Part shown: positions 45,490 through 58,602 of the stretch, piece by piece | How positions within the stretch are numbered: the first letter of the stretch is position 1 | Layout of the letters: each line of letters starts with the position of its first letter | Origin: Trifolium pratense | Lineage: Eukaryota; Streptophyta; Magnoliopsida; Fabales; Fabaceae | NCBI RefSeq assembly: GCF_020283565.1 | Contig: NC_060064.1 | Coordinates: 17,380,337-17,444,336 of the forward strand | DNA length: 64,000 nucleotides | Direction of reading: 5' to 3' | Notes under the pieces: model-generated | Databases searched by the model: none | Seen by the model: the letters and a program-made list of their open reading frames with translations, nothing else | What the model was told of the DNA's origin: nothing | Translations under genes and position numbers: made by a program

Positions 45490-46119
45490 GGCTCATGCTA
45501 GGGTGAGAGACCATCTCATATCTCTCACCCGTGCACACCATGAGTAATTATTAAATACCGTTAAATTGAATGTGAAACATGATATTATGGTGTACCGTCA
45601 GTATTATATTTATTTTTGGAAAAAAGTTTTTGATTTTTCCGGAAAAAAGTTTTCAATATTTTTTTGGGAATTTTTTTTTCATTTTTTGAGAAAAAAAGTT
45701 TCGATTTCAGATAAAAACAATTTCAGAGTTTTTTTTGGAAAAAAAGTTTCCGATCTTTTGTCGGAAAAAAGTTTCGATATTTTATTCGAAAAAAAAGTTT
45801 CGGATATTTTCCGAAAAAGTTTCCGATTTTTTTCTAGAAAAAGTTCCGATATTTTATTCGGATATCGGAAAAAAAAGTTTCAAATATTTTCGAGAATTTT
45901 TTTTTGGAAACAAAGTTCCCGATTTATTCGGGAAAAACAGTTTCGAAATGCTCACCTAAAAAACTATTGCTGATATACAAAAGAGAGTGTAAAAATAAAA
46001 TAAAAATTATATAATACTGACGGTACACCATAATATCATACATCAGATTCAATCCGATGTATAAAATTTGTGATGCACCGATGAGAGATATGAGATGGTC
46101 TCTCACCCTAGCATGAGCC
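45490..46119. mobile_element. Mutator-like MITE carrying an internal GAAAAAAGTTTCCGAT array
   Basis: 630-bp element; inverted ends of about 40 bp (GGCTCATGCTAGGGTGAGAG and complement), 9-bp flanks TCTAGTTCC (45481-45489) and TCTAGTTCG (46120-46128), 8 of 9 identical. A second inverted pair inside (ATGGTGTACCGTCAGTATTAT) frames the array at 45612-45950. Confidence 0.82.
45612..45950 (+). repeat. Degenerate minisatellite, ~22-26 bp unit
   Basis: About 12-14 imperfect copies of a GGAAAAAAGTTTCCGATATTTT unit. Several copies are themselves palindromic (TTTCGGATATTTTCCGAAA). A 135-codon frame over it is only the translation of the repeat. Confidence 0.8.
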
Positions 46120-46507
46120 TCTAGTTCGCAGCTTCTTTGTGCTTCGTTTACCACTTGCCTTGCTACATTGTTCTCACGTCAAAACTAGTGACACATAATA
46201 AGTTGCAACTAAATTATTAAAGTTTTTTTGTTGTTGTCAAGAATTACTAAAGATTTATTAACGATTTTAGTTACTACGTATGCAATGTTATTTTTTTTTT
46301 GGTATAGATATGCAATGTTATTTTAATTACTACGTATGCAACTAAATTATAATGTATGAATCTAATTAACAACTATATTACAGTATTTAATAAAAAAAAC
46401 ATATCTCACTATAAAAAAATTAATCATCATTACATTTAATATATTATGTTGTGCACCGCTAATTTAATGTTTTTATTTTTTTTTCTTTAGAGAGAAACAA
46501 ATTTAAC

Positions 46508-46509
<2 letters not shown>

Positions 46510-46554
<45 letters not shown>
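46510..46554 (+). repeat. (ATT)n microsatellite
   Basis: About 15 uninterrupted TAT/ATT units in AT-rich spacer. Confidence 0.9.
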
Positions 46555-46555
<1 letters not shown>

Positions 46556-47059
46556 AAAACTTTCTATACAAATATTTATTTTATTTAAATAAACTTCGGT
46601 CCCCCATCAAAATGACCACATCTCTAATATCACTGTTTGAGAGTTTCGAATACCAAAAACAACAACGGGCTAAAGACATGCATGGACCACCAATAATACA
46701 TCTGAACATATTCTACTCAAATCCTCGTACCAAATAGTTGTTGACATTTTTTTTCTTGAATAAAAACTCCATTTTAATTATCTAGAGTATATCCTTTAAA
46801 TTTTGTTGTCATCTAACGTGGAACAAACAATGCCACCCATTTCTGAATTCTGGCAAAGCTCATAAAAAAGAAAAGGAAAACAATCACGACAAAATGATCA
46901 TGTTTTCATTATCTAGAGTATATCCTTTAAATTTTGTTGATACTATGATTTATTTTTATTTTTTTTAAGAAACCAAATCATTGCATGTCATTTAAAATAA
47001 ATCGCTTCATACAAGTGAAATATAATAGAAAATTTGATGACTAATACAATTATTCTCAT

Positions 47060-47180
47060 TAATTTAGCTCAGTCGATAGAAATTTCATCTTAAAGTTGAA
47101 TAAGTAAAATGTCCGGAGTTCGAACCACAACTCCTGCATAATATATGTGATGTCCCTACCAACTAAGTTAAGCTCACGGA
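47060..47180 (+). mobile_element. tRNA-derived SINE (family S3)
   Basis: A-box TAGCTCAGTCGATAG and B-box GGAGTTCGAACC about 60 bp apart, followed by a body ending near AAGCTCACGGAG. No clear tail or duplication; old copy. Lacks cloverleaf stems, so not a tRNA gene. Confidence 0.55.
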
Positions 47181-47199
47181 GATTAGAAATATTGTATTT

Positions 47200-48030
47200 T
47201 ATATATAGTTGTTAAGGCATGTAGATTATTAAAATTTGGTATTATATACATTTTCCTTTTTCGGTAAATTATTGTTAGTGTTACTTAATTATTCCATCCG
47301 TTCATTTTTAAGTGGTACTTTAAAAGAATTTTTTTTATTGATCCTATTGATAGTTTAAAGTTATAATTTGTCAATTATACCCTTATTCTCTTAATATCTT
47401 TTACTTCACATTTGCCATAAAATTAATTCCTTCTTTTTCAATGACTATATTATTTTTTTTCCAAAATGAGAGTATAATAGAAAATAAACTCCAATGCCAC
47501 AATCAATTGGTTGAAGAACTTTATACTGAATATATAAGTATTTTTGTCTTGAAATTTAGTTCAACCAAAAATATCTAAATCGTGAGTTGAATATTTTCTA
47601 TATTTATTTGAGTTTAAACTTAGAATCTTCTATTTTGTTTGTGAACTTTGGCGGTCCATATATGTGTGTGTGGGAAGTTTAAATCGTGCGAGTTTTAAAT
47701 TTAGAGTTGTGTGAATTGAAATTTGAAACAATACGGAGGTGTATCTCCAGGGTGTCATAGTAATTTTTACGTGTGTTTATTTATTTTTACTATAAATGGA
47801 GGGATAATAAATGGAGGGAATATAAACTCTTTTATAAATGGGAGAGAACGCACTTAAATTAACGATCACACATGCATTTCGTTGTTGCCTTCATCCAGCT
47901 AGGATGAAATTTATGCTTGGGCTAAGTGGTGTATTATTTTTTGGTACCCAAAAAACGACTTTTTTAATGTGTGTTTCGCTCTTCAGTCAATATAATTTTT
48001 TTGGTACATCGAAAAAAATAATGTATTTAA
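47200..48030. other. Intergenic spacer
   Basis: AT-rich, no gene recognised; the frame at 47838-48047 has no supporting feature. Confidence 0.3.
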
Positions 48031-48034
48031 AGTC

Positions 48035-48232
48035 CATTTGGACTTGACTTACTTTTTAGCTTATAAAAATAGCTTATGCAAATAAATAAACTTTATGTTA
48101 ATTCATAAATTTTTACTAATAAAAATTGTATCTTTATAAGCTGTTTTTATCATAAATTACATCATATATAAAAACTTATTTATTTGCATAAGATGTTTCG
48201 TATAAATTAAAAAATCTAAACGGGGCCTCAGT
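48035..48232. mobile_element. MITE related to 19470-19672
   Basis: AGCTTATAAAAATAGCTTATGCAAATAAA at the left (positions 48058-48086) and TTATTTGCATAAGATGTTTC at the right share sequence with the element near 19470-19672. Ends GTCCATTTGGAC and, complemented, GCCCCGTTTAGA resemble hAT-type MITE ends. Duplication not resolved. Confidence 0.5.
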
Positions 48233-48239
48233 ATGCAAA

Positions 48240-49540
48240 TAAATACTTTTTAATGTATAAAAAAAAAATCAATTTTGCTTGTAATAGAGAGTATATATTT
48301 TGAAGAAGAAATACGAATTATGAATTTGAATAAACTTTTAGGGGCCAAAATATATTTTTGAATTATTCTCACAGGCCATATTGTCCCCAAAAGTCATTGA
48401 CATGATGACATGTTTCAAACATCACTAACCTAATTACATTGATCAGAATACAAAAGTCAATTAACTTTTTAAAAAATATTCATTAAGAAAAGCAAATCTT
48501 TACTCTCATTATAAAAATAGCTTTCTTAAAGATATCAGTGAACAAATGAGCTCGTGTGAACATTAGATATTGGGAAGGCTTTGATTCCACTTTTATGGGT
48601 CACGCACTCACGCCATCTACACTTTTTGGATTTGATTGTGCATTTTTTTGACTGAAATGTTTGTAGATATTGGTTATTGGATATTAATTGTATGGTTAAA
48701 TATTTTTTTAATGACGATATTAGTACGAAGTTTCCACCGTTTCCACCGTTATTAATAATAATTAATCTTCGTCGGGGAACATGTGAGGCACATACGATGA
48801 ATTCTCTCCTCCCATCCGAATTTTTTCCTTATGCATGAGCCAAAAAATATTTATAGCAGAGGATATTTGAAAGGGGTGTTTTTGATAATTGTTTTCTTTC
48901 TTTATCTAAATAAGTGTTATTCACATGATCTGAGTTGGTTTTTTTGTGTGTGATTTTGTTACCTGTGTGTGGTGCCGTTGTTTTGTCCATCATCTTGTTT
49001 GACATATTTTGATTTTTTGTTTTGGCCAGTGTTTGTTTTCTTCAGAATGACATATCAACTTCGACTAATTGCAAGTTCAACCAATGATATACATATTTGA
49101 AGACTTATTATTATATCTCGAGAAAGGATGTATGATGGCTATCATTAAGTTTAGTTATCTCGAGACTTATTATTATACCTAATAATTTCAATATTGAATG
49201 AGGCCTAAAGCAAATTTTGTGAAGCATGATTTGAAACGTTTTTGCGTTTTGGGAAGCCTGTGTTTGTCTTCATAGACCCTATTAAAGGTTCGTTTCACTT
49301 TGTTGTTTTTTTTTATTGCAGAGACTAACAACATATTTAAGCTTTAAGAAAATTCCTAAATGCTAATTTGAAGACTCTTCATCTTCATGTCGGAAAAAAA
49401 GATGTTTTTTTTTTATCATATTTAGACACTAGTTAATACATTTTCCTTTTAAGAAAGATTTGTGATGAAATGATAGTGCCATTGTCAAAGACATGGAAGA
49501 CTTTTATGTCTCAAAGAACATTAACATCTCTTCAAAAACA
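48240..49540. other. Intergenic spacer
   Basis: No gene, RNA gene or defined element recognised. Confidence 0.3.
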
Positions 49541-49544
49541 CTAA

Positions 49545-49621
49545 TGTTAGAAATAATATAAAATTATTGATTTGATTCTATCCTAATAGCTTAGACTTTT
49601 GGAATAATCGGTTATTTGACA
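49545..49621 (+). mobile_element. Solo or truncated TRIM LTR (family A)
   Basis: 77 bp, TGTTAGAAATAATATAAAAT… to …GGTTATTTGACA, same LTR as at 3705 and 25879. The following TCGTAT is a one-base variant of the TGGTAT primer site, so a few bases of internal sequence may remain; flanks do not form a duplication. More likely truncated than a clean solo LTR. Confidence 0.75.
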
Positions 49622-49807
49622 TCGTATATTCTAAGATATCTTTTTACTAATAGAGCAATCTTTTAGGCTTAAAATTAAACCGTTTTCTTCCTTTGTCAAA
49701 ATAAAATAATTAAACGGTTTACCGGTGTGCATGACATCAAATTGTGATCACAACACAATGTGCATTATCTAGAATTGTATGTATATATTGAGGCCTTTAT
49801 GTACCTT

Positions 49808-49890
49808 GCAAACTCACTTGATGCTAGAACTGATTTCGAACCAAATTTGACGGTCAAATAAGCCGGATACTGATGGTGAAAAAAAAAACA
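49808..49890 (+). repeat. SINE S1 3' fragment
   Basis: CACTTGATGCTAGAACTGAT … ACTGATGGTGAAAAAA matches only the 3' half and A tail of SINE family S1; promoter boxes absent. Confidence 0.55.
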
Positions 49891-49899
49891 CATTTTATA

Positions 49900-52865
49900 T
49901 GTAGAACTAAAGTTTAAACTAAAGTTTAAACTTGAAACATTCCTATTATAACAGCTAAATTATCTAACCCCAAAAAACAAAATTGAACACTCATCTTAGT
50001 GATTATTCGAAAATATTTCTTACGTTTGTTCTTTTTCACTATGATCACTTACATGCTTTAAATCACTCTGTATCCTTTTTATATCTTGAAGAAGTTGAAT
50101 TGTATGTATTCAAATTAAATTGAATGACAACATAAAAGTTAGAGAAATGTATTCCAATTGACAAATAATCGACAATGGCTATACGAACAATACCATGTTC
50201 AATCAGATAGTGACATGATTACCTGAGATATCTCGCAAGTGGATAACTGTTTCAAAACTATAACGAGAGTCCTTTGCACGTCACCAATAATATAAATGTA
50301 GATTTAATTACCGACATTGGACCTACCTATAGTTGGATGCATTAGTATATGATTTGATATACCTTACTTAATGTATGCATCAATTTAATCGTATAAGTTT
50401 CTTTTGTTTACAATGTTGACAATGAAGATCGAATCTAAGAGTTCATGCATACTATTCAAATTCTTTATCATTAGACCAAATCTAATGACTTGGGAGAACG
50501 TATAAGTTAGTGACCTCATTTTGATTAATTTTAGATTTTAAACGTATGTGGTTAGCTATGATTTGTCCACGTTGTATGGTTGAGTACCACTTCTGCTAAA
50601 AATTTCAATAAATTCATTTTGATGATACATCAATCAATCAATTATCAATACATACAAAAGAAATATGCTCATTTAAGGAAAAAAGTGTAGGTATATTATT
50701 CATCATTTATATTCCCTTTATCCAAATTATAAAGAAAAAATCACATTTATTAATTAAAAAAATAATAATAATATAAAATATGATTGTTTGTCTTTTTTTT
50801 TAACTAAGTTTTATAGGAAGATCTAAAAATAGTTTTTTATTTTTTATTACTGATTAAGAAAAATTAAGAGAGAAAATAATTTACAATTAATTTCATGAAA
50901 ATAAATCAAAGTAAATAAATATAAAAGTAATAAAAGTTGGTCTTTTTATTTAAGTTGCGGGACAAAGAAAATAATTGGTTTTATTTCTTATAAATTGGGA
51001 CGGAGAGAATATATCAATTAATTAATTAATGGTTAAATAACATCTATCCATCATAATATTTATTTTTACAATTTCAACTTGGTAATGTGAAAAATTCGTC
51101 CTTTTAGTCTCTTATTGAATATATGTAGCTTATGAGTTATGGCTGAAATCCGCTAACATTTAATGAGAGAGTATATTATTTAATTAATTAAGGGTTAATT
51201 TGTCACCTATAATTTTACAATGGCAGAACACTATTTAACTCGCATAAGCCAACATGTTCAATGTTCAGTGAGCGATTAAAATGACAAAATCTTCTAATAT
51301 AAGTAAACCAATCACAAAATGTTTTTTTTTTTTTTACAACCCATATAGATCTCTATTATGAATTCAAAAACCATTAATGAAAGGTTTCAATTTTCAATTT
51401 GATACTATATATACTTGCAAGTTACAACCACAAAAAGTATGTGCAATTAATAAAACTCATGTATCACATTGAATTTCAAGATTCAAAGGATATCATCGAT
51501 TGATACATAATCAACCGCGTAAGTACGTTTACGCGGATCACACTTGTTATATCCTCACAAACTTTCATTCAAGTACGATTCTCTTCAATTCAATCTTAGT
51601 TTGTGACTATAGAAAAAATGTGCATCACTCCCATGTGGTATACACGTCCAAAAAGTGTCACATTTTCCCAACAAAATTGGAAGTGTTTCATCATTTTTCA
51701 TGTTTACTAAAGAGAGTAACAAAGACTTTATGTGCTTAGAAGCAAGCTACCAAATTTAGTAACATTGTTGGAATGTGGAATAAAGTGTGTAAGGGTTGTG
51801 TGGGGACCTAACCCTAATTAATCTTGTGGTTTTTGGTCACATAATTAAGAACACTACTAGTCTCTACCCTTTAAATTCCTTTTGAGAGTAGAGTTCAAAT
51901 GCCGACTCAAACTTTCAGTCTTATCTCCTTTTTTTCCTAATTCTATTATTAGACAAAAAGTATAGGTAAATAAGGAAAATGGTTACCTTTCTCAATTATG
52001 TTGAAAGGTCATAATATTTTGAATCCTAAATATGATTTGGGAAAGCTATATATATGTACTTAATTTGTGCATAAAATCAAACTATTTTTCTTATTTAGTA
52101 TGTATATAATTTGCATTATTTCTTTATAACATCATTAACATATTTGTTAATATGGTATTCGACATTTAAACCATTCTAGGCTTAATGTAAACCGTACTCA
52201 AATAGTAAAGGCCGGTAGCGAGATAAGAGATTACAGTACATGTGTACGATTGTCCTTCTAATATGAAAAAAATAGGAATATTATATCCCCTATGTCTATG
52301 AATATAGCTTTTTTAAAATTAAGTTTTTCTATATACATTTGAATCATATTCACATTAGACGTCCAAAATTAACTGAATAATTCGATGTTTCTTATGAATA
52401 ATAATATGTAATGAATGTCCATTATTGTGTAGGTTTTCTTGTCTCTAAATGTGTCCTATAAGTATGACCCCTTTGTTACAATATAAAGCATACTTGTGAA
52501 TAGAATAATACAAAGTCTATTCATTTATCTTCTTCTTCTTCTTCTTCTTCTTTCATATTATTGTTTATGCTTAGAAATAGTTGATAACAATGTTAAATTT
52601 ATTTTATTTTTCCAATTTTACAACGTTTCTTCCTTCAAACCACCAAATCTGGAATTATCACTCATTTTCATTATATTTTACTTTTGTTGAAATGGTAATA
52701 TTGTTAGCTCCATGTAATTAAATCAAATAACACATTAAAGTTATGTAATTATGTTACCGTCCAAATGTTTGGGACACATTCCTCATAAGTTAGAAATGAT
52801 ACCTACATGCAGGTGTATTTAATTTTTCACGTTCCAAATTTATAAGTTACCGTACTATTTTTTTT
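49900..52865. other. Long intergenic spacer
   Basis: About 3 kb of AT-rich sequence. Frames of 64-79 codons (for example at 51500 and 52496) show no domain or codon pattern that I can support. A (CTT)n tract lies at about 52530-52552. Confidence 0.3.
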
Positions 52866-52866
52866 A

Positions 52867-52868
<2 letters not shown>

Positions 52869-52927
<59 letters not shown>

Positions 52928-53276
52928 TAGAATTGAGTATTGGGTCTAACTCAACCTTACAAAACCGGCTTATAAGGTGAGGATTGCCTTTAATATATAA
53001 ACACTTAGTCAGACCATCTCTCAACCGATGTGGGACTCTTAACACACCCCCTCACGCTCAGCACTATTGGGCTTGGTGCGTGGATATAAACGGTGGGTGG
53101 CCCGATAGCGGAAACCTGATAACAGGTGACCCAGCGGATCGTGGAGATGCTCTGATACCATCTTAGAAATGAGTATTGGACCTAACTCAACCTTACAAAA
53201 CCGGCTTATAAGGTGAGGATTGTCTTTAATATATAAACACTTAGTCAGGCTATCTCTCAACCGATGTGAGACTCTT

Positions 53277-53348
<72 letters not shown>
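52869..53348. repeat. (TA)n microsatellite, split by a TRIM
   Basis: Pure TA repeats at 52869-52924 (about 28 units) and 53281-53348 (about 34 units) are the two halves of one tract into which the TRIM at 52925-53280 inserted. Confidence 0.9.
52925..53280 (-). mobile_element. TRIM retrotransposon (family B) inside a TA microsatellite
   Basis: LTRs 52925-53044 and 53161-53280, 120 bp each, about six differences. On the minus strand each starts TGTTAAGAGTC(C/T)CACATCGG and ends TTCTAAGA, i.e. a non-canonical GA end instead of CA. Primer site TGGTATCAGAGC follows directly. Purine tract GCGTGAGGGGG precedes the 3' LTR. The flanking 5 bp are ATATA on both sides, compatible with a duplication but uninformative in TA repeats. 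No coding sequence in the 116-bp interior. Confidence 0.88.
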
Positions 53349-53351
<3 letters not shown>

Positions 53352-54484
53352 AATGAATAAGACACGTCTAGTATTTTACTTGGACCATTCCTTCTTTATA
53401 TGTTTTCATGTTGGAATATACTAGTATTTTCAATTTGGTACTTTTGAACGAATTGAATTGGATGAGTAGCTTCATAGGTAACTTCTCCTATTGAATTGTT
53501 GTTTAAGTTTACTTTAATTTTATAAAAAAAAATACAAAATTCAGTAGTGTCAAGGAAAAAGAGTGAAAAAAAAAATACTTTAAACCAATATAAGAGAAGA
53601 TGCAAACACCGTTAAGGGGAAGAAAAAAACTATGACTCCTTTTGGGAGTTTAGGAGGATATAGAATGGAGAAGGGTTTGAAAGGCAAAAAAATAAAATGA
53701 AATCAATGATGGTCCTCCCAATTTAAATGGCTTTTTATTTTCTTATAATGCAAAACATTTCAAATATGAGGGAACTTAAATATTATAGAGGCATATGATT
53801 TTGATGGCTTTAAAAAAATTCTTCAAATCATAAACATATTTTATTCTCATTATCTACAAAAATATTATTTTAAATAATATATAAATTTTCCTTTTTTCAG
53901 GGTCTCCTCATCTCCTCCTTTCCAAACTATTCTACGAATAGATAATCAAACTCTCATCTGAAATTAAATAGTATATGTATCTTTTTTATAATTGAAAATA
54001 TGGATGAGTCTAAAATGGGATTTCTACCATTTTTTACTAAAAATAAAGTTTATGATAATAAAGTTTATTACTTCATACGTCCTAAAACTTTGACCCTTTT
54101 AAAGTGTTCAGTGGATTAAGAAATCATAAAGATTAAGTTTAGTCATATTTACTTTTACTTTATTAAAAAAGAAAAAAATGCATTTAATGATTGCTTTAGT
54201 TTTTGCAAGGGTAAAATAATAAAGTATCATTAATTGTGATTTGGTTTTTAAAAGAACCAAATTAGTTTTGAGACAAAACAAAAAAGCTAAAAGGACCAAA
54301 AATTTGGGACGGAAAGAATAAATATTAGTAGAGTATAGTTTTTAGACGAGTCATGTTAAAGAGTTTCTTGTAGATACATATAGTTGAATTCTTCTGTATA
54401 TATTTATTTAAATATGTATTGGTATATTTGTTAAGATAGACAATTGTATGATAAGTTCATAGTGTTTATTAAATATTTTTTATA
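53349..54484. other. Intergenic spacer
   Basis: AT-rich, no gene recognised. 54062-54320 has ends (ACGTCCTAAAACTTTGACCC, AATTTGGGACGGAAAG) suggestive of an old Stowaway-like MITE. Confidence 0.3.
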
Positions 54485-54515
54485 TTAAACATTACTTTTT
54501 TTGACGGAAAAATGC

Positions 54516-57500
54516 TTATCTCATTTCATTAATAATAATGTTGTAAATACACGATGGTATAGTAATAAAATTATGGAAACTAGCTAAGGATGTAGCCGCC
54601 CCGGCAAGCCTATGAGCAGCTTCATTTGATTGTCTCCTAATGAACTTAACATCTGAGTTCACAAGATTAGAAGCTAGAATATTTCTACAATCTTTTAAAA
54701 TAGCACCAAGATCAGAGAGGTAGGTTCTTTTACTGTAAAGACTGTCGACTATCTTTTTGCAATCCATTTCAAAGTCGGTGTCATAAAACTGCATTTCTTC
54801 TACCCACTTGAGAGCATGCAGCAAGCCTATAGCTTCACCAATCTCCACGTCGACTATAGGTTCTATCCACTCTGTTCTCGCAGCCACAAACCTACCATGA
54901 TCATCTCTTAAACACATGCTAAGTCCCACCTTGTTTCGATCTAGCGAAAATGAAGCATCTACATTACACTTGTATCTGCCATGTCTTGGCTTGGTCCAGA
55001 CCGTTTGTTGAGGACTCGGCTGAGTTATATAGGCTGATTGACGGATCTGTTGTGCATTTCGCCAGGACGTGATTAAATGTTTAGCTCGTTCAACCACAGT
55101 TTGGTCAGAATCAGTGACATTTTCCCACACTTTGTTATTCCTGCGCTTCCATATGCTCCACACTAATAAACAAAACAATTCTTGCTGGTCTTTATTCAAC
55201 CGGTGCAAAATTGAGAACAAATTTTCTGCAATATTGTTATTAGCAACCAGACCTGTACCGATATGAGCCCACAAACCTGCTTGCTGCCAGCACTAAACGC
55301 TTCTTGTACATGAAAACAACACATGCATACTATCTTCGTCTCCATCGTTACATAAAACACAATGCATTGGACATTGTACTCCACGGCTATTAAGCTTCTT
55401 GCGTGTTGGTAAAACATCCCGACCAATGCGCCAAATAAGGTTCTTCACTTTTGGAGGAATTTTGGCACGCCAGATGTTATTCCATTGACCTGCAACACCG
55501 TGTCTGTCTTGATAACCTGCATCATTAACACATTGTTTGTAAGCACTGCAGACAGAATAAACACCGTCTTGTTCCAACTTCCATACTAGCTTGTCATCAT
55601 GAACAGAAGCATAAAGAGGAGTCTGCATGATCCGTCTCAGAGTAATGTTGTCAAAAATGCCACGGATCTTGTCAAAATCCCATGTTTTTGAGTTGATCAA
55701 CATGAGGTCCTTTACTTTTGTAATATCACCAAACAGTTGCATGTCAGAAGGTGTAGTAAGTGGCATGCCTTCCTTGAGCCAATGTTGCTCCCATATATTT
55801 ATATGCTCGCCGGTACCAATAGTCCACCGGCACCCCCCTTTGACTAGTGACTTCGAACTCCATATACTCCTCCAGACATAGCTTGGGTTATGCCCGATGC
55901 TTGACTCGAAAAAATCACAATTTGGAAAATATTTAGCTTTGAGTAATTTTGTGACTAAGTTGCTTGGTCTTGTAATAAAATTCCAAGCTTGTTTGCCTAG
56001 CATGGCCATATTGAATGCTTGAAGATTTTTGAAGCCCATGCCACCATAATCTTTGCTCACCGAGAGTCGTTCCCAAGAGAGCCAGTGTAAACCGCGACCG
56101 TTGTTACCACTATGACCCCACCAAAAGGAATTAAGCATCTTTTCTATGTCATCCAGTAAGGTTTTAGGGAGTAGAAAAATGCTCATCACATACGTTGCAA
56201 TGGATTGCAAGATAGATTTAATCATGACTTCTCTACCTGCTTGAGAGAGATGTCTGCTACTCCAAGAGTTGATTTTCTTCCAAATTTTGTCCTTTATAAA
56301 TTTAAAAGTTGACTTTTTACTTCTACCAATCATGGATGGAAGGCCAAGATACTTTCCTGTGCCTAGGACTTGAGTCACTCCAAGCTGATGAGCAATTTCT
56401 TCACGCAAATCAGCGTGTACATTTCTACTACAATAGAACTCAGACTTTTGGAGATTGATAGCTTGACCGGATGCCGCTTCATAAACTGATAGGATATTCT
56501 TTAACACAATAGCCTCATTAACCGTTGCTTTAAAGAATAGGAAGCAATCATCTGCGAAAAGGAGATGAGAGATAATAGGTGCTCGCCTGCATACCTTGAT
56601 ACCATGTAAATCTCCTCTGTTCTCAGCTTGGCGAATTAGAGCAGAAAGCCCTTCTGCACATATTATAAAGAGATATGGCGATAAAGGGTCGCCTTGACGT
56701 AAGCCTCTACCAGGAACAACAGGTCCCACCGGGATACCGTTGACAATGATTGAGTAGTCCACTGTTTCAACACATAACATAATCCACCCAATCCACTGTT
56801 GAGAGAAACCCATCTTTGTCATGATATCTTTTAAGTATTCCCAATCAATACGGTCATATGCCTTGCTAATATCCAGCTTAAGTGCTACCTCACCCTTCTT
56901 ACCTTTTGTTTTAGACTTCATATAGTGGATGATTTCAATGGCAGCCAATGCATTATCAAGAATTGATCTTCCTGGGACAAAAGCTGATTGATTTTCAGAG
57001 ATACACTTTTCAAGAATTGGTTTCAGCCTGTTTGCAAGAACCTTCGCAACAATTTTATAAAGAACATTGCACAAAGAAATTGGCCTCCAATCCTTCATGG
57101 ATGCTTGCGAATCACCTTTTGGAATAAGTGTGATATTTGTTGAGTTAAGGCTTGGGGGAAAAGCGCCACACTCTAACCACGAGCATCCAGCCTCAAATAT
57201 TTCATGGCCACAAAGATTCCAAAATTTTTGGTAAAAACCAGGATTGAACCCGTCTGGTCCCTGACATTTATCTGCTTCCATTGAAAAAACAGCATCTTTA
57301 AATTCAGCAATAGAGAAAGGTGCAGTGAGGTCATTATTATCTTCCGCGGAAATATTTGAAGTAACCGCGTTGATAACAGGCATGCGCTCTCCATTTTGCT
57401 GCTGAAAAAGATTCATGAAATAGTCTTTTGCTATACCTTTAATGTCTTCAGCAGAATTGCAGACATTACCGTGAGCATCCTCTAACCGTAATATTCGGTT

Positions 57501-58602
57501 TTTGTTCTTTTGGGTTGTAGCAGTAGCATGAAAGTAACGCGTATTGAGATCTCCTTTGCGATACCAAAACGTTTTAGCTCTTTGTCTCCAAAACATGTCA
57601 TCCTTGACTAGCAGAAAATCAAGTTGCTGGCGCAATTCGTTATAATAATGCAGATTTGTAGCATCTACATGAGCTCTTACCACTTCTAACTTACGCCTGT
57701 ACCTTTCTATCTCCTTCCGCGTTTGTTGACAATTTGCTGCACTCCATTTAGTTAAACTTGTAGCACAACTATTCAACTTTTGCGTTAACAGAGTTCCTTC
57801 AGCTGAATTCCACGTTTGATGCATAAATTGTGTGAAATTCGGTTCTAGCAGCCAAGAATTCTCAAACTTGAATTTTTTTGGGGGTCTATTGTCAGTATCT
57901 CTTTGAACCCAACTTAGATGTAGGGGATAGTGATCAGAGGCTGTTGTTGTGAGACATTCCAAAACAGCGTGTGTAAACAAGTTGCACCACTCAATATTCG
58001 CCATTGCTCTGTCAAGTTTTTCTTCAACCGCTCTTTCAGTACCAAGGCTTTTTAAACCAAGTGAAGGGGTAACCAACCAGCTCTATATCAATAAGCCCAG
58101 CATCCACGACGGCGTCACGAAAACCATTGATGAGCCAATCTGGTCTATTAGTACGTCCTCTCTTTTCATCGGACGAGAGGATGTCGTTAAAATCACCAAT
58201 GATGCACCATGGAAGTTGGGAAGTGCTAGCTAAATGGCGCAGAAAATTCCATGAATCTCTTCTTCGACCTCCTTCAGGAAAGCCATAGAAACCAGTTAAC
58301 CTCCACATTCCCCTCAAGTCATCAATCACCTCAATGTCGACATGGTTCAGAGAATAGTTCATAATTTGGCACTTCAAAGAATTATTCCACATTACAGCTA
58401 TCCCACCACCTCTTCCTTCTCTATCAACAGTAAAATAAGATGCAAAACCCAACATATATTTCAACTCTTCAATTTTATTAGCATTTGACATGGTTTCATA
58501 CAATATTATTATAGCCGGTTTATATATCCGGACTAGGTACTTAAGGTTTGGAACTGCACTCGGGCTCCCTAAACCCCGACAGTTCCAACTTATACAACTC
58601 AT
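54516..58602 (-). pseudogene. LINE ORF2, broken by a frameshift and a stop
   Basis: Reads endonuclease (MSCISWNCRGLG; IIGDFNDIL; SDHYPLHLSW), reverse transcriptase (DWRPISLCNVLYKIVAKVLA, LKLDISKAYDRIDW, GLRQGDPLSPYLF, FADDCFLFFKA), zf-RVT (CPMHCVLCNDGDEDSMHVLF) and RNase H (YKCNVDASFSLD, VEIGEAIGLLHAL, EMDCKKIVD). The frame shifts by one at a run of five T (58049-58053, plus strand) just after GYPFTWF, in the endonuclease. A TAG at 55295-55293 then stops it in the same frame, shortly after the zinc-binding domain, six codons before the RNase H part reopens at 55274. RT motifs are all intact. Confidence 0.93.

Noticed and set aside
45566..45973. 135-codon Lys/Phe/Ser-rich protein
   Set aside because: It is the translation of a minisatellite; other frames are open for the same reason.
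51500..51739. 79-codon His/Ser-rich frame
   Set aside because: No domain, no relatives recognised, AT-rich intergenic setting.
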